Shown here: positions 36,008-45,274 of the stretch, piece after piece | Numbering within the stretch: the stretch's first letter is position 1 | Layout: every line of letters starts with the position of its first letter | Assembly (NCBI RefSeq): GCF_000684975.1 | Contig: NZ_BAXZ01000017.1 | Span: 62,001 to 126,000 of the forward strand | DNA: 64,000 nucleotides | Reading direction: 5' to 3' | DNA from: Paraburkholderia acidipaludis NBRC 101816 | GTDB taxonomy: Bacteria > Pseudomonadota > Gammaproteobacteria > Burkholderiales > Burkholderiaceae | Translations under genes and position numbers: made by a program | Notes under the pieces: generated by a model | What the model saw: the letters and a program-made list of their open reading frames with translations, nothing else | Told to the model about the DNA's origin: nothing | Databases searched by the model: none

Positions 36008-37696
36008 TCACCGTAACCAGAGTTCGGCAAACGACACGAGGCCAAACGGAATCTCCCTGGCCCCGGAAACGTGCGATTCGATCTGAACATGCCGGACGTC
36101 GTGGGCAATGGGGATAGCCCAGCCTTCCTGCACGATCGATCTGCCGATTGCTGCATATTGGGCCATACGATCCGCGGTGTCCGCCATGGCGCGTATCGTT
36201 TGCAATTGTTCGTCGATGATGCGCTGGCGCCCCGCCGGCATCCATTGCCGAAACATGTTTTCTCCCGAAAACCACTCGTAGCAGCCCAGGTCTTCGTCAT
36301 CTTCGAGTGCTTCGTTGCAGAGCACCAGGTCAGCGGAGTCGAGCCAGTCTTTCCGGGCGAACTCATCGCAGGTCAACGAAACCACGTTCAACTCGATCTG
36401 TGCCGCGTTCAGGCGGTCCCCTATTGCGTTGGCCAACGCCATCTTGTTGTTGTCCCCTATCGTCACCATCGTGAGACTCGTGCGCCCGGCTATACGAGGG
36501 CGACGGCCGGGAACGGCGACTCGATGATCCCATGTTGGCAGTAGTCCCGATGCGGGTTGCCAGGAAACGTTGTGGCTTCCGATCATCACGGCCGGCGCAA
36601 GCCAGTTCGCGAGCGCCAATCGCCGCGCCGCGGTTCTCAATATCGGCCGGGTAGCATTGCATACGATAAAAGCGCAGCCGGTCAGCACCTGGGCCATCGT
36701 GTTTCGCGTGCCGGAGCTCACACCCGCAGCACCGAAATGCACGTCAAACTCATCGGTCGATTCTGCTTGCGAGATCACCCAAAGATCGATTTCGTCCAGT
36801 AGTGCCCGCTCACGATAGTAGTCGTCGAACGCCGCCAGGGTAAGACGGTACTCGCTACGGCGGATCAACTTGAATGGGCCGCTGCCAATCGGCATCGAAG
36901 AGAAGTCGCTGCGCCGCTCGCGCGGGATGATCGACGCGTTTGCCGAAGCAAGGCAATGGGGCCACAAAAAATCCGTGCTTCCAAGATGGCAGGTGACTCG
37001 TCTGCCGCTACCGACTTCAACGGACCGAAGATGCCGGTACAGGCCCTGAAAATGGCCCTTTCTGTCGCGCATGCGTAACAACGTCTGTCGCACGTCCTCA
37101 GGTTCCAGTTCGCTTCCATCGTGGAACCGGACGCCCGGCCTTAGCCAGAAGTGCCAGACTTTCCCGTCGTTCTCCGATTCCCAATGGTGAGCTAGCGCAG
37201 GGACAAGACGCTGAGTCTCTTTGTCGAACGCGGTCAGCGTCGAAAAAATCTGCCGAACCAGATGGAGTTCGAGAATCGCTCCGGCGTCGTAAGGATCGAG
37301 CCCTGCCACATTGCGCTGCAGCGGTATGCGAAGCCGGTTGCGCGAGTCACCGGCGCTGCGCACGTGCAGGAAATCCGGAAGCCGGGCCGAAAGCAGTTGA
37401 CGTTGTTCGCCATCGAGGCTCGCAAATGCCTCCTCCAGTTCACCCTGCGCCAGCAGGTCCGATAGACGATCGAGCGCCAGCTGTTGTGGCGATGCGAGCA
37501 TCTGCAAGCGAGAGAAGTTTCCCCGACCTCGCGCTGCTTCCCAGTGCAGCCAGCCTCGCTCCGCCATCTTGCGCAGCAACAGGCGTGCGTTGCGCTCGCT
37601 GGTATGCAGGGCGCCAGCCAGCGCGGGTAATCCCGGCTGACTGCCCCGTTTTTCCATAAAGGCGTGAAGTGTCTGGAACTGGTCGACGAGCCGCAT
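36008..37696 (-). CDS. SgrR-like regulator with solute-binding domain
   Basis: A 562-residue protein combining an N-terminal winged helix (LPALAGALHTSERNARLLLRKMAERGWLHWEA) with a C-terminal family-5 solute-binding-protein domain (VPALAHHWESENDGKVWHFWLRPGVRFHDGSELEPEDVRQTLLRM). There is no signal peptide. This is the SgrR architecture, where a cytoplasmic binding domain senses a sugar phosphate or peptide. It is divergent from the membrane-protein gene at 37893, which may be its target. Confidence 0.88.
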   Translation of the reverse strand: MRLVDQFQTLHAFMEKRGSQPGLPALAGALHTSERNARLLLRKMAERGWLHWEAARGRGNFSRLQMLASPQQLALDRLSDLLAQGELEEAFASLDGEQRQLLSARLPDFLHVRSAGDSRNRLRIPLQRNVAGLDPYDAGAILELHLVRQIFSTLTAFDKETQRLVPALAHHWESENDGKVWHFWLRPGVRFHDGSELEPEDVRQTLLRMRDRKGHFQGLYRHLRSVEVGSGRRVTCHLGSTDFLWPHCLASANASIIPRERRSDFSSMPIGSGPFKLIRRSEYRLTLAAFDDYYRERALLDEIDLWVISQAESTDEFDVHFGAAGVSSGTRNTMAQVLTGCAFIVCNATRPILRTAARRLALANWLAPAVMIGSHNVSWQPASGLLPTWDHRVAVPGRRPRIAGRTSLTMVTIGDNNKMALANAIGDRLNAAQIELNVVSLTCDEFARKDWLDSADLVLCNEALEDDEDLGCYEWFSGENMFRQWMPAGRQRIIDEQLQTIRAMADTADRMAQYAAIGRSIVQEGWAIPIAHDVRHVQIESHVSGAREIPFGLVSFAELWLR

Positions 37697-37892
37697 AAAA
37701 GAGGAAATTAAATTTTTAGCACCATCCGTTTTTATCTTCCGCTTTTTCCTGCACGATGTCTACGCGTCCGATCACTCGTGCAACGAAGGAGTGCCGAAGA
37801 GTTGGCGAGCCGGGCTGACGGGCCTTGAGCCATGCCGCGAAGGCATCGAGCGAGGGGTGGTCTCCGCTTTCGCCGTCACAAAGGAACGGGTC

Positions 37893-38732
37893 ATGAATCA
37901 GCACAGGCTGGGCCTCAATCTGAGGACTGCATCGGCATCGGCCGATAACGGGCGCAAGCCGCTTCGCGCTTACCGCGAGGCTGTTTCGCGAATCCGTGTG
38001 TGGCTCGCGGAAGGTTGGTGCGCCGCCCGCGAGCAACCAGGGGTCTGGCTCGCAACCATTCTCTTGAGCGCCGATCTCGCGACCGCGCTGGAACTGTGTA
38101 TGCAGCTCCAGACACTGGCCACGCTGCTTGTTCCGGTACTGGCGGGCGCGACGATGCCGATGCAGAAGTACCGGAGTATTGCGACCCGATCGGCGGCCCG
38201 CGAAACGCTGGATAGCGTCGTGCGCCAACGCGACGCGTTGTTTGCGCTCGCGCTCTGGATCGCGGCGATCCTGTGCATCGGCAATCTGCTGTCGCGCGCG
38301 ATCAAGCTCGCCAGCCCGGCATGGTGGACGAGTGCTTTCGCACTCGCCGCGAACGACCTGGCTTTGGCTGTCGTGATTGCAGCCGTCTGGTTCGCGCCGG
38401 CGCTGATTGTTTTGCATCGTTGTTCTGCGCTTGAAGCGATGACGACGAGCCTGCGTGCCGCGCTGCGTAACTGGCCGATTGCACTGTGTTATGCACTGCT
38501 ACTGGTTGCTGATGTACTCGCTGCACCGCTCGTGCCAATGATCGTGCGGGGTCTGGTGATAACACCATTCATCAGCGCGCTGATCGTGCTATCGGCGCAC
38601 GGTAGTTATCGTGACACGCTCTATCGCGAACGCGACTGTGGCCGAGTGGCGCGCAGAAGGTCGTCATACCCGACGCGAGGAAATGGAAAGTATGCCGGGG
38701 AAGGTCCGCACGACCCGTTTTCAGAGCGCTGA
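37893..38732 (+). CDS. Integral membrane protein, possibly BPSS1780-like
   Basis: A 279-residue protein with about six hydrophobic helices. It begins with ATG 37893 behind AAGGAACGGG. The spacing of helices and AREQPGVWLATILLSADLATALE, then MTTSLRAALRNWPIALCYALLLV, recall the BPSS1780-type membrane proteins of burkholderias, but this is a weak match. It is divergent from the SgrR-like gene. The C-terminal 50 residues are basic and disordered. Confidence 0.6.
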   Translation: MNQHRLGLNLRTASASADNGRKPLRAYREAVSRIRVWLAEGWCAAREQPGVWLATILLSADLATALELCMQLQTLATLLVPVLAGATMPMQKYRSIATRSAARETLDSVVRQRDALFALALWIAAILCIGNLLSRAIKLASPAWWTSAFALAANDLALAVVIAAVWFAPALIVLHRCSALEAMTTSLRAALRNWPIALCYALLLVADVLAAPLVPMIVRGLVITPFISALIVLSAHGSYRDTLYRERDCGRVARRRSSYPTRGNGKYAGEGPHDPFSER

Positions 38733-39000
38733 CCCTTTGCCACTTGGAGCGTATCGGCCATAAGCGTCTGCTGGCAGGTTGGTCTTCTGGCTGTTAAAGC
38801 ACGACGACCTCCGTTTGCAGAGACCCGCGGCCTTGAGCTCCGAGCGTTTCGAGCTTTGCAGCAGCCCAAAGGACGGCTCCGGGTCGGCAAACGCCGGTCG
38901 CGCTCCAGTCGATGCCGGACCAGGTTCGCGTATTTTTCCTCCCAGCGAGTCGCAGGAACGATCGGGCCGGTTGCGTGGGTCATGGCCGCCTCCGTGGGTG
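38733..39000. other. Gap with a possible short gene remnant
   Basis: On the minus strand an ATG at 38983 follows GGAGGCGGCC, a good ribosome-binding site directly after the dehydrogenase stop. The frame reads MTHATGPIVPATRWEEKYAN and about 15 more sensible residues before becoming Arg-rich. It may be the 5' stub of a deleted gene of the operon. Nothing else was seen. Confidence 0.35.
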
Positions 39001-39750
39001 TCAGAGCTTCGAGCCGCCGTCGACACGCAGCGTGTCGCCCGTTACCCAACGCGCCGCGTCGGATGCGAGGAACAGGGCTGCGCCCGCAATGTCGTTGGGC
39101 TGCGCCACGCGCTTGAGGGCCTGCATGCCGAGCGTGAAGTCGCGCCCGGCATCGGTCCTGGCGAAGTTCGACATGTCGGTCTCGACGACGCCGGGCGCGA
39201 CGGCGTTCACGCGGATGCCGCGCTCGCCGAGCGAGGCGGCGAAGTGCCTGACCAGCGTGTCGATCGCGCCCTTGGTCGCGGCGTAGGCCGACAGGTTGCC
39301 AACCGCATTGCGGGCAGCCAGGGAGGAAAGCAGGACCACGCTGCTGCCTTCCCCCAGCACGGGCAGCAGTTGCTGAACGAGGAAGTACGGTGCGCGCACG
39401 TTGACGGCGAACAGGCGGTCGAAGTCCTCGACCGTCGTTTCAGCGATGGGCGAGGCCTTCGAGATGCCGGCATTGGCAACGAGAATGTCGAGGCGCTCGC
39501 CGACCAGTGCGCGTACCTGACGTGCCAGTTCATGCGGGCCGTTCGCAGTGCTCAGGTCTGCCGCGACCTTGTCGGCCGAACCGCCCGATGCACGGATCGT
39601 CTCGACCACCGAATTCGCAGCCTGTTCGTCGCTGCCGAAATGCACGAGCACGCGCGCGCCTGCAGCAGCCAGGGCCAGGGCGGTGGCACGGCCAATGCCG
39701 CGCGAAGCGCCCGTGACGAGGGCAGTTTTTCCATTAAGATTAGTACTCAC
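39001..39750 (-). CDS. SDR-family oxidoreductase (copy 1)
   Basis: A 249-residue short-chain dehydrogenase. Nucleotide motif TGASRGIG, structural NAGI, catalytic Ser in LLSSLAA and YAATK (Y-x-x-x-K) are all present, as is the C-terminal GDTLRVDGGSKL. GTG 39750 has AAGGAGAA upstream. It is very similar throughout to the SDR at 44371-45117 (for example VNVRAPYFLVQQLLP and GIRVNAVAPGVV), so the pair is a duplication. Substrate unknown. Confidence 0.9.
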   Translation of the reverse strand: MSTNLNGKTALVTGASRGIGRATALALAAAGARVLVHFGSDEQAANSVVETIRASGGSADKVAADLSTANGPHELARQVRALVGERLDILVANAGISKASPIAETTVEDFDRLFAVNVRAPYFLVQQLLPVLGEGSSVVLLSSLAARNAVGNLSAYAATKGAIDTLVRHFAASLGERGIRVNAVAPGVVETDMSNFARTDAGRDFTLGMQALKRVAQPNDIAGAALFLASDAARWVTGDTLRVDGGSKL

Positions 39751-39803
39751 GATTAATTCTCCTTGAATTGCATGTTGAAAATGCGGGTGTATCGACTTAC
39801 GAC

Positions 39804-40649
39804 TCAGGAAAGGAAGCGGGAAACGTCTTCCACGAAACGCTCGGGGTATTGATAGAGCGAACCGTGATTGGCATCCGGGTAAATGATCAACTGGGCATTC
39901 GGAATGTGCTGGCGCAAGATCAGCGAGTTGACCGTGTAGATGATCACGTCGTTGTCGCCATTCACCACCAGGGTCGGCTGACCGAGTGCCGAGAGGTAAG
40001 CGTATGGGTTGTCTTGCGGCTTGCCCCATTTGGCGAGCGCCGCGAGCTGGGCCGGTGCCACGGCTTCGTCGGCGGCCGGATCCCGGTTTTCCGTGCGACG
40101 GCGCAAGCGTTCGAGAAACGCCAGCCCGGCTGCCTGGCTGGCTTCGGAGGGTGAGAAATGCACGCGCAGCCAGAGATGGTCCGGTTCGGCATAGGTCGCG
40201 CCGAAAATTTCCTGGGCTTCGGGTGTCAGCGAGGCCATGCCTTCTCCGCTGCGCGGGCCCGTGCCAACGAGGATCAGGCGGCGAACCAGCGTGGGCTCCG
40301 CAATGGCAAGGGTCTGGGCAATCAGGCCTCCCATCGAGAAACCCAGCACGTCGACCTGTTCGAGGCCGAGCGCACGGATGAACGCGGCAGCATGGGCGGC
40401 CATTTCCTCGATCGATTCGGGAACACGGCCCGAGCTGCTCGAAATACCGGCGTTGTTGAAGAGGATGACTTCACGCCCGGCGGCGAGGCCCTCGGTCACG
40501 GCGGGATCCCAGTGATCCATGGTGCCGGTGAAGTGGATGTTCATGACGAGCGGAACGCCCGCGCGATTGCCGAAGCGGCGATAGGCGAAGCGGATGCCGT
40601 TTGCGTCCACGTACTGCGTCGGCGCGGTGTGGTGGGTATGGCGGGTCAT
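39804..40649 (-). CDS. Alpha/beta-fold hydrolase
   Basis: A 281-residue hydrolase with the nucleophile elbow GFSMGG, a late Asp in VVNGDNDVI and a His in PDANHGSLYQYP, i.e. a complete Ser-Asp-His triad. It is close to haloperoxidase/ester hydrolase-type proteins found in Burkholderia. ATG 40649 chosen; the longer frame has no protein-like extension. First gene behind the operator at 40826-40842. Confidence 0.9.
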   Translation of the reverse strand: MTRHTHHTAPTQYVDANGIRFAYRRFGNRAGVPLVMNIHFTGTMDHWDPAVTEGLAAGREVILFNNAGISSSSGRVPESIEEMAAHAAAFIRALGLEQVDVLGFSMGGLIAQTLAIAEPTLVRRLILVGTGPRSGEGMASLTPEAQEIFGATYAEPDHLWLRVHFSPSEASQAAGLAFLERLRRRTENRDPAADEAVAPAQLAALAKWGKPQDNPYAYLSALGQPTLVVNGDNDVIIYTVNSLILRQHIPNAQLIIYPDANHGSLYQYPERFVEDVSRFLS

Positions 40650-40800
40650 GATCGTTGTCCTTGCTGATAGGCGTTGAGCGATTGGCTTTCCGGTATGTCC
40701 GGGATGCATGGGGTACTGCCTTTTCCAATCCAGTCGCCTGCCTGATGATCTCGTGCGGCGGCGCCTGTTGATGGGTAATGTATGCGTTGACCGGCAACAG

Positions 40801-40842
40801 GAAAAAGACTTTGCAGGCAAGCGGTCATGCCTCTCGGGCATG
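40801..40842 (-). promoter_or_regulatory. Palindromic operator and conserved promoter block (site 1)
   Basis: CATGCC-TCTCG-GGCATG (40826-40842) is a perfect 6-5-6 palindrome. Read on the minus strand it is followed by GCAAAGTCTTTTTC (around 40801-40814). The same palindrome, with one change, plus the same AAAGTCTTTTTC block at the same distance occurs upstream of the second SDR gene (45209-45251). This indicates a shared regulator acting on the hydrolase/SDR operon. Confidence 0.6.
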
Positions 40843-40888
40843 GGTCGTGCGCGACTGCCGCTTGCCGGCGCGAATCAGGATGGAAAAG

Positions 40889-41290
40889 TCAGGACGGAAA
40901 ACGTTCACCGAACATGGGCAGGCCGCTCACCGACTGCGCCGCGCTGGCCTCGTCCTGCAGCACGTCCCAGTGTTCTGCCAGCCTGCCGTCTTCGAAGCGG
41001 ACGATATCGGCGGCAATCCACGCGGTTGGCCTTCCGTTTCCGGAAAACCTGCCGTGCGCGATCACGTAGTCGCCCTCGGCCACCACGAGCTGGTTCTCGT
41101 AGCGCAAAGTGTCGGGCAAGGCACGGATCAGGTCGAACAGACCTTCGCGTCCGGGCGCAATGTGCGCGCTGTGCTGGATATAGGAATCCGACCAGAAGCG
41201 TTCGGCGGCGGCGTAGTCGCGCCGGTTGAACAGCGTTTCGAAGGCTTCGAGGAGCAGCGCCTTGTTCTCTGCGGGGGTGGTTGTGGCCAT
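40889..41290 (-). CDS. SnoaL/NTF2-like small enzyme
   Basis: A 133-residue NTF2-fold protein of the SnoaL-like group: LFNRRDYAAAERFWSDSYIQHSAHIAPGREGLFDLIRALP, then VVAEGDYVIAHGRFSGNGRP and DIVRFEDGRLAEHWDVLQDEA. Family members are polyketide cyclases, isomerases or hydrolases; the substrate is unknown. Its gene is followed by the promoter region of the hydrolase and lies downstream of the DUF3237 gene on the same strand. Confidence 0.88.
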   Translation of the reverse strand: MATTTPAENKALLLEAFETLFNRRDYAAAERFWSDSYIQHSAHIAPGREGLFDLIRALPDTLRYENQLVVAEGDYVIAHGRFSGNGRPTAWIAADIVRFEDGRLAEHWDVLQDEASAAQSVSGLPMFGERFPS

Positions 41291-41308
41291 GTTGTTCTCC
41301 AGTGAGAG

Positions 41309-41812
41309 TCAGAGCACTTCAAATACGCTGTACACGGGGCCGTAGGCAAAGCGGTGGCCGAGGCCGACGGCCAGGATGCCGTTAAGCCATTCGTAGCGCC
41401 CGGCCGGCGCTTCGAACACGGGGTTGATGCGGAAGTAATAGCTTTCGGGGTCGACGACTTCCCCCCGTTCCAGGCGCTGGATCACGTCGGCCGGTCCGTG
41501 CCGGACGCCGCGGTATGACATCAGGAGATTGACGCCGTCGTCGGTGCGCAGCGTGAGGCGCACATCGTGCGTCGTGCCGGTGTTGCCGCGCACGGTCTGC
41601 CAGTCGTTGCTGCCGTCCAGCACGGCACCGGTAAGCCGGTCGCCGTGGAACGTGCCGGACTCGACGATGCCGACGCGTCGCAAGGCGTCCGGCGTCTGAC
41701 CGATCGTGACGATGGGCTTGACGCCCAGACGGACCACGAACAATGGCCGGGTCCGGACTTGCTTCATGACCGGGGGAAGATCGTCGAATTGGGGCGTATG
41801 GCTCAGGGGCAT
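41309..41812 (-). CDS. DUF3237 family protein
   Basis: A 167-residue protein with the DUF3237 pattern: FHGDRLTGAVLDGSNDWQ, RLTLRTDDGVNLLMSYRGVR, and YYFRINPVFEAPAGRYEWLNGILAVG. A beta-barrel fold of unknown activity; several members sit in detoxification or aromatic-degradation clusters. It lies 18 bases from the SnoaL-like gene in the same direction. Confidence 0.85.
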   Translation of the reverse strand: MPLSHTPQFDDLPPVMKQVRTRPLFVVRLGVKPIVTIGQTPDALRRVGIVESGTFHGDRLTGAVLDGSNDWQTVRGNTGTTHDVRLTLRTDDGVNLLMSYRGVRHGPADVIQRLERGEVVDPESYYFRINPVFEAPAGRYEWLNGILAVGLGHRFAYGPVYSVFEVL

Positions 41813-41837
41813 GATGTTCTCCAGTCGTGAGACGGGT

Positions 41838-42584
41838 TCAGGCGGTCCTGCCGCCGTTGACGCGCAGCACTTCGCCGGTCATGTAGCTGGCCCTGCCCGA
41901 TCCGACGAAGACAATGGCCTCGGCGATTTCCTCGGGCGTTCCGGCGCGTTTGAGCGGAACGCCCGAGAGCATGGCGGCTTTGCGTTCGCCGGTGCCGGTC
42001 AGCCGGGTGAGCATCTCCGTGTCGATGGGGCCGGGCGCGACGGCATTCACCCGAACGCCGGATGCGGCCGCTTCCAGCGCCGCAGACTTCGTGAGGCCTT
42101 CGACGGCATGCTTGCTGGCCGTGTAGAGGGACATGCCGGCCGCCCCGCGCAGCCCCATCGTCGACGACACGTTGACGATGCTGCCGCCCTGCCGGGCGGT
42201 CATCGCGCGCAGTTCGTGCTTCATCGCCAGCAGGGTGCCGAGCACGTTGGCGTCGAAGACGGCGGCGTAGCGCTCGGGGGTCTGCTCCGTGACCGGGCCG
42301 GATTCGCCTTCCACGCCGGCCGCGTTGACCGCGATGTCGAGTTGACCGAAGCGTGCAAGGGTCCCCTGGACAAGCGCTTCGACCTGTTCTTCATAGCGAA
42401 CGTCGGCCTGGATGAATTCGGCTTCGATGCCGGTTGCGCGCAGCTCTTCCGCGAGCTTCTCGCCGACTTCCGCCCGGCGGCCGGCAAGCACGACGCGCGC
42501 CTTGTCGCGGGCAAAGGCAAACGCCGTGGCGCGGCCAATACCGGACAGTGCGCCGGTGATGAGTACGACGGGTGCGTTATTCAT
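41838..42584 (-). CDS. SDR-family oxidoreductase (glucose-dehydrogenase-like)
   Basis: A 248-residue SDR: VLITGALSGIGRATA, NAAGVEG, Ser in VNVSSTMG, YTASK, and TGEVLRVNGGRTA at the end. It is a different branch of the family from the two near-identical SDRs flanking the cluster. Part of the same minus-strand operon as the DUF3237, SnoaL and DUF427 genes. Confidence 0.9.
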   Translation of the reverse strand: MNNAPVVLITGALSGIGRATAFAFARDKARVVLAGRRAEVGEKLAEELRATGIEAEFIQADVRYEEQVEALVQGTLARFGQLDIAVNAAGVEGESGPVTEQTPERYAAVFDANVLGTLLAMKHELRAMTARQGGSIVNVSSTMGLRGAAGMSLYTASKHAVEGLTKSAALEAAASGVRVNAVAPGPIDTEMLTRLTGTGERKAAMLSGVPLKRAGTPEEIAEAIVFVGSGRASYMTGEVLRVNGGRTA

Positions 42585-42626
42585 GTTGCGTCTCCTCGCT
42601 GGTGGGGTTCCGTGTACGGCGCGCGA

Positions 42627-43037
42627 TCAATCGGAAGCCGTGTCGCCGGGCAGTTCCTCGATCGCGTCGACGCGGTCGGGGTAAAAGGCCAGATGCTCGC
42701 GGATCGGGGCCACGGCTGCATAAGGCTGCTCGTAGGTCCAGACGGCATTGACGCCGCGCTCGCCGGGAGACGGGATCGAGAAGTAGGCACAGTCGCCCTT
42801 GTACGGGCAGTAGGTGGCGTGGTCGGTACGCTCCAGCAGCGCCATGTCGACGTCCCGGCGCGGGATGTAGATCACGGCCGGGTAGCGTGCCTCGCGCAGT
42901 GTCAGCGCCTCACGGGTATCGGCGATCACCTTGCCGCCGGCCTTGACGACGATCCTCGAGGGATGGCGTTCGATCGTGATCGGATGGTCGGGACCCGGGA
43001 TCTTGACGGGTTTGTCGTTCGGATGCGTGGTGGACAT
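42627..43037 (-). CDS. DUF427 family protein
   Basis: A 136-residue protein with the DUF427 core: RIVVKAGGKVIADTREALTLREARYPAVIYIPRRDVDMALL, then CPYKGDCAYFS and the later AWTYEQPY-like segment. Start at 43037 with AAGGAG upstream, rather than 43043. Function unknown. In many proteobacteria it accompanies oxidoreductase or stress operons. Confidence 0.88.
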   Translation of the reverse strand: MSTTHPNDKPVKIPGPDHPITIERHPSRIVVKAGGKVIADTREALTLREARYPAVIYIPRRDVDMALLERTDHATYCPYKGDCAYFSIPSPGERGVNAVWTYEQPYAAVAPIREHLAFYPDRVDAIEELPGDTASD

Positions 43038-43107
43038 GATCAACTCCTTGTCGAAATAGCGGAGGGTGGCGAGCCGTGCGGCAGCAGCTTGCCGGATTGC
43101 GTTCCGT

Positions 43108-44307
43108 TCAGCAGGTGGCCGGCTCGTCTATCGTGCGCGGATGCTCGCCCGTGAGCACCAGTGTCAGGATCGAGAGCGCGGCGAGCCCGGCGCCGAAGAA
43201 CATCGCGTTGAAGAGACCGAACCCGTCTACAATCCGGCCGCCGACAAATGAACCCAAAGCAATCGAGATCTGGAAATTGGCGACAAAGAGCGCCATCCCG
43301 CCCTCACCCGCTTCGCGGGTCGCCCGGGCCATCCACATCTGCAGCGCGACCGGCAGGGCGCCATACGCAGTTCCCCATGCGGCCAGCGCGACCAGCACCC
43401 ACGGTCGGCTGGCGCCGAGTGCGGGAAGCATGGCGAGCGGCAATGCGATAAACAGGATGCTTGCGATCAAGGTTGTCCTGACGCTACGTTGAGCGGATGA
43501 ACCGCCGATGAAATTACCTGCCAGACCGATGAACGTGTAACCAAGCAGCAGCGACGAAATGACCTTGCCCCCAAAGCCCGACACCGTCGCGAGGAACGGG
43601 GTGATATAGGTATAGGTCGAAAACTGCCCGCACAGGGCCAGCGTCATCGCGATCAGCCCGATGCGGGCCGGTCGCGTACCGAAAATGCCGAGCAGGTTGC
43701 GCGTGCCGATCCGATGCTCGACGTGCAGCGACGGCAACGAAACCCACTGCGCCAGCAACGCGGCGACCGACAACGCGAGCGCCGCCCCGAACGCGGCACG
43801 CCAGCCGGCCAGTTCGCCGAGCAGCGCGCCGGCCGGGCCGCCGATCAGCATGCCGAGCGAGACGCCAGCGAAAATCAGCGCCGTTGCCCGACCGACATGC
43901 TGCTCCGGCACGAGCCGGGCGCCGAGGCCCACGCTGATCGCCCAGAATCCGCCGATGCCGAATCCGAACAGCGCGCGGGCCGCGACAAGAACGGCGAAGT
44001 TCGGTGCCAGCATGGCCATCAGATTGGAGACCATGAGCAGCAGGCCCAGGCCCAGCAGCACGCGCCGACGGTCGAAGCGTCCGACCGCTACCGTAAGAAG
44101 CGGCGCGGCGACGGCGGCCAGCAGCCCGGGCGCTGTGACCATGATGCCGGCGGTTCCTTCGCTCACGCCCAGTCCCTGGCTGATATAGCGCAGCAGCCCG
44201 ACGGGGAGAAATTCAGTTGTGCAGAACACGGTCGCGCTGAGCGCGACCGAAAGAACCGCGAGCCAACGTGGCGCGTGCGGGGGCTGGATTGAGGTGGTTT
44301 GCGTCAT
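43108..44307 (-). CDS. MFS drug/metabolite efflux pump (DHA1 type)
   Basis: A 399-residue, 12-helix MFS protein resembling the NepI/AraJ-type exporters: TVFCTTEFLPVGLLRYISQ, VGRFDRRRVLLGLG (loop motif), and FGIGGFWAISVGLGARLVP. It would export small molecules in exchange for protons. Between the SDR copy 2 and DUF427 genes on the same strand, so presumably in the operon controlled from the 45.2 kb operator. Confidence 0.9.
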   Translation of the reverse strand: MTQTTSIQPPHAPRWLAVLSVALSATVFCTTEFLPVGLLRYISQGLGVSEGTAGIMVTAPGLLAAVAAPLLTVAVGRFDRRRVLLGLGLLLMVSNLMAMLAPNFAVLVAARALFGFGIGGFWAISVGLGARLVPEQHVGRATALIFAGVSLGMLIGGPAGALLGELAGWRAAFGAALALSVAALLAQWVSLPSLHVEHRIGTRNLLGIFGTRPARIGLIAMTLALCGQFSTYTYITPFLATVSGFGGKVISSLLLGYTFIGLAGNFIGGSSAQRSVRTTLIASILFIALPLAMLPALGASRPWVLVALAAWGTAYGALPVALQMWMARATREAGEGGMALFVANFQISIALGSFVGGRIVDGFGLFNAMFFGAGLAALSILTLVLTGEHPRTIDEPATC

Positions 44308-44370
44308 GACGTCTTCCGGTTTGGGTGTATCGTTTCGGGGACCGAAATGGGGGGTGCGCTATCGACGCGC

Positions 44371-45117
44371 TCAGAGCTTCGAGCCGCCGTCCACATGGAG
44401 CGTCGCGCCAGTTGTCCATCCGGCCTGGTCGGACGCCAGGAAGGCAATTGCAGCGGCGATGTCTTCGGGTTCTGCGAGCCGCTTGATGGCCTGCAGGCCG
44501 AGTGTCATGTCGCGGCCTTCGTTGGTGCGGGTGAAGCTCGACATCCCGGTTTGCACCACGCCGGGCGCGACCGCGTTCACACGGATGCCGCGCGGCCCGA
44601 GGTCGGCTGCGAAGTAACGCACGAGCGTATCCAAAGCGCCCTTCGTAGCCGAGTAGGCCGATAGCTCGCCCACCGCTGCATGAGCAGCGAGCGACGAAAG
44701 CAGCGTGATGTTGCTGCCCTTGCACATGATCGGCAGAAGCTGCTGAACGAGAAAATACGGAGCCCGAACGTTGACGGCGAACAGTTCGTCGAAGTCCTCG
44801 ACGCCGGTTTCCTCGATCGTGGCGGCCTTCGCGATGCCCGCGTTGGCAACGAGGATGTCGAGCCGTTCGCCGACGATGGCCCGGACCTGCCGCGCGAGCC
44901 GGTGGGGCCCGTCGGATTCCGCGAGATCTGCCTGGAGGGCATGGGCACGGCTGCCCGCCGCGGCGATTCCGGCGACAACGGCATCGGCCTCGCGTGCACC
45001 GCGCCCATAGTGGACGATGACCTGAGCGCCTGCCTGCGCAAGCGCAAGCGCAGCCGCGCGTCCGATGCCGCGGGAAGCGCCCGTGACGAGCGCGGTCTTT
45101 CCGGTGAGTGTCTTCAT
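44371..45117 (-). CDS. SDR-family oxidoreductase (copy 2)
   Basis: A 248-residue SDR with TGASRGIGRAAALALA, NAGIAKA, LLSSLAA, YSATK and LHVDGGSKL. It is the close paralogue of the SDR at 39001-39750. ATG 45117 is chosen; the frame upstream runs into the operator region. It is the first gene of the minus-strand operon and divergent from the LysR gene at 45275. Confidence 0.9.
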   Translation of the reverse strand: MKTLTGKTALVTGASRGIGRAAALALAQAGAQVIVHYGRGAREADAVVAGIAAAGSRAHALQADLAESDGPHRLARQVRAIVGERLDILVANAGIAKAATIEETGVEDFDELFAVNVRAPYFLVQQLLPIMCKGSNITLLSSLAAHAAVGELSAYSATKGALDTLVRYFAADLGPRGIRVNAVAPGVVQTGMSSFTRTNEGRDMTLGLQAIKRLAEPEDIAAAIAFLASDQAGWTTGATLHVDGGSKL

Positions 45118-45208
45118 GATCGTGTCCTTCCCGCAGATGACCGGCGTTGAGGTGAGAGCCGGTTGCGTCCGGCTGCTGGAATCGAACGATAGTGGGCACT
45201 TGCCCGCT

Positions 45209-45251
45209 CGAAAAAGACTTTGTAAGCTGGACGCCATACCTGACAGGCATG
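45209..45251 (-). promoter_or_regulatory. Palindromic operator and conserved promoter block (site 2)
   Basis: CATACC-TGACA-GGCATG (45235-45251), a near-perfect 6-5-6 palindrome, with AAAAAGACTTTG about 20 bases away on the + strand (minus: AAAGTCTTTTTC). It matches site 1 in sequence and spacing. It lies between the divergent SDR and LysR genes, which is where a LysR regulator normally binds its own promoter and its target. Confidence 0.65.
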
Positions 45252-45274
45252 GCTACCCGTAAAGGACTGCGCGC

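Noticed and set aside
38733..38983. Gene at 38983 downstream of SDR copy 1
   Set aside because: Good ribosome-binding site and about 35 sensible residues, but the frame then becomes Arg-rich and low-complexity. At most a stub.
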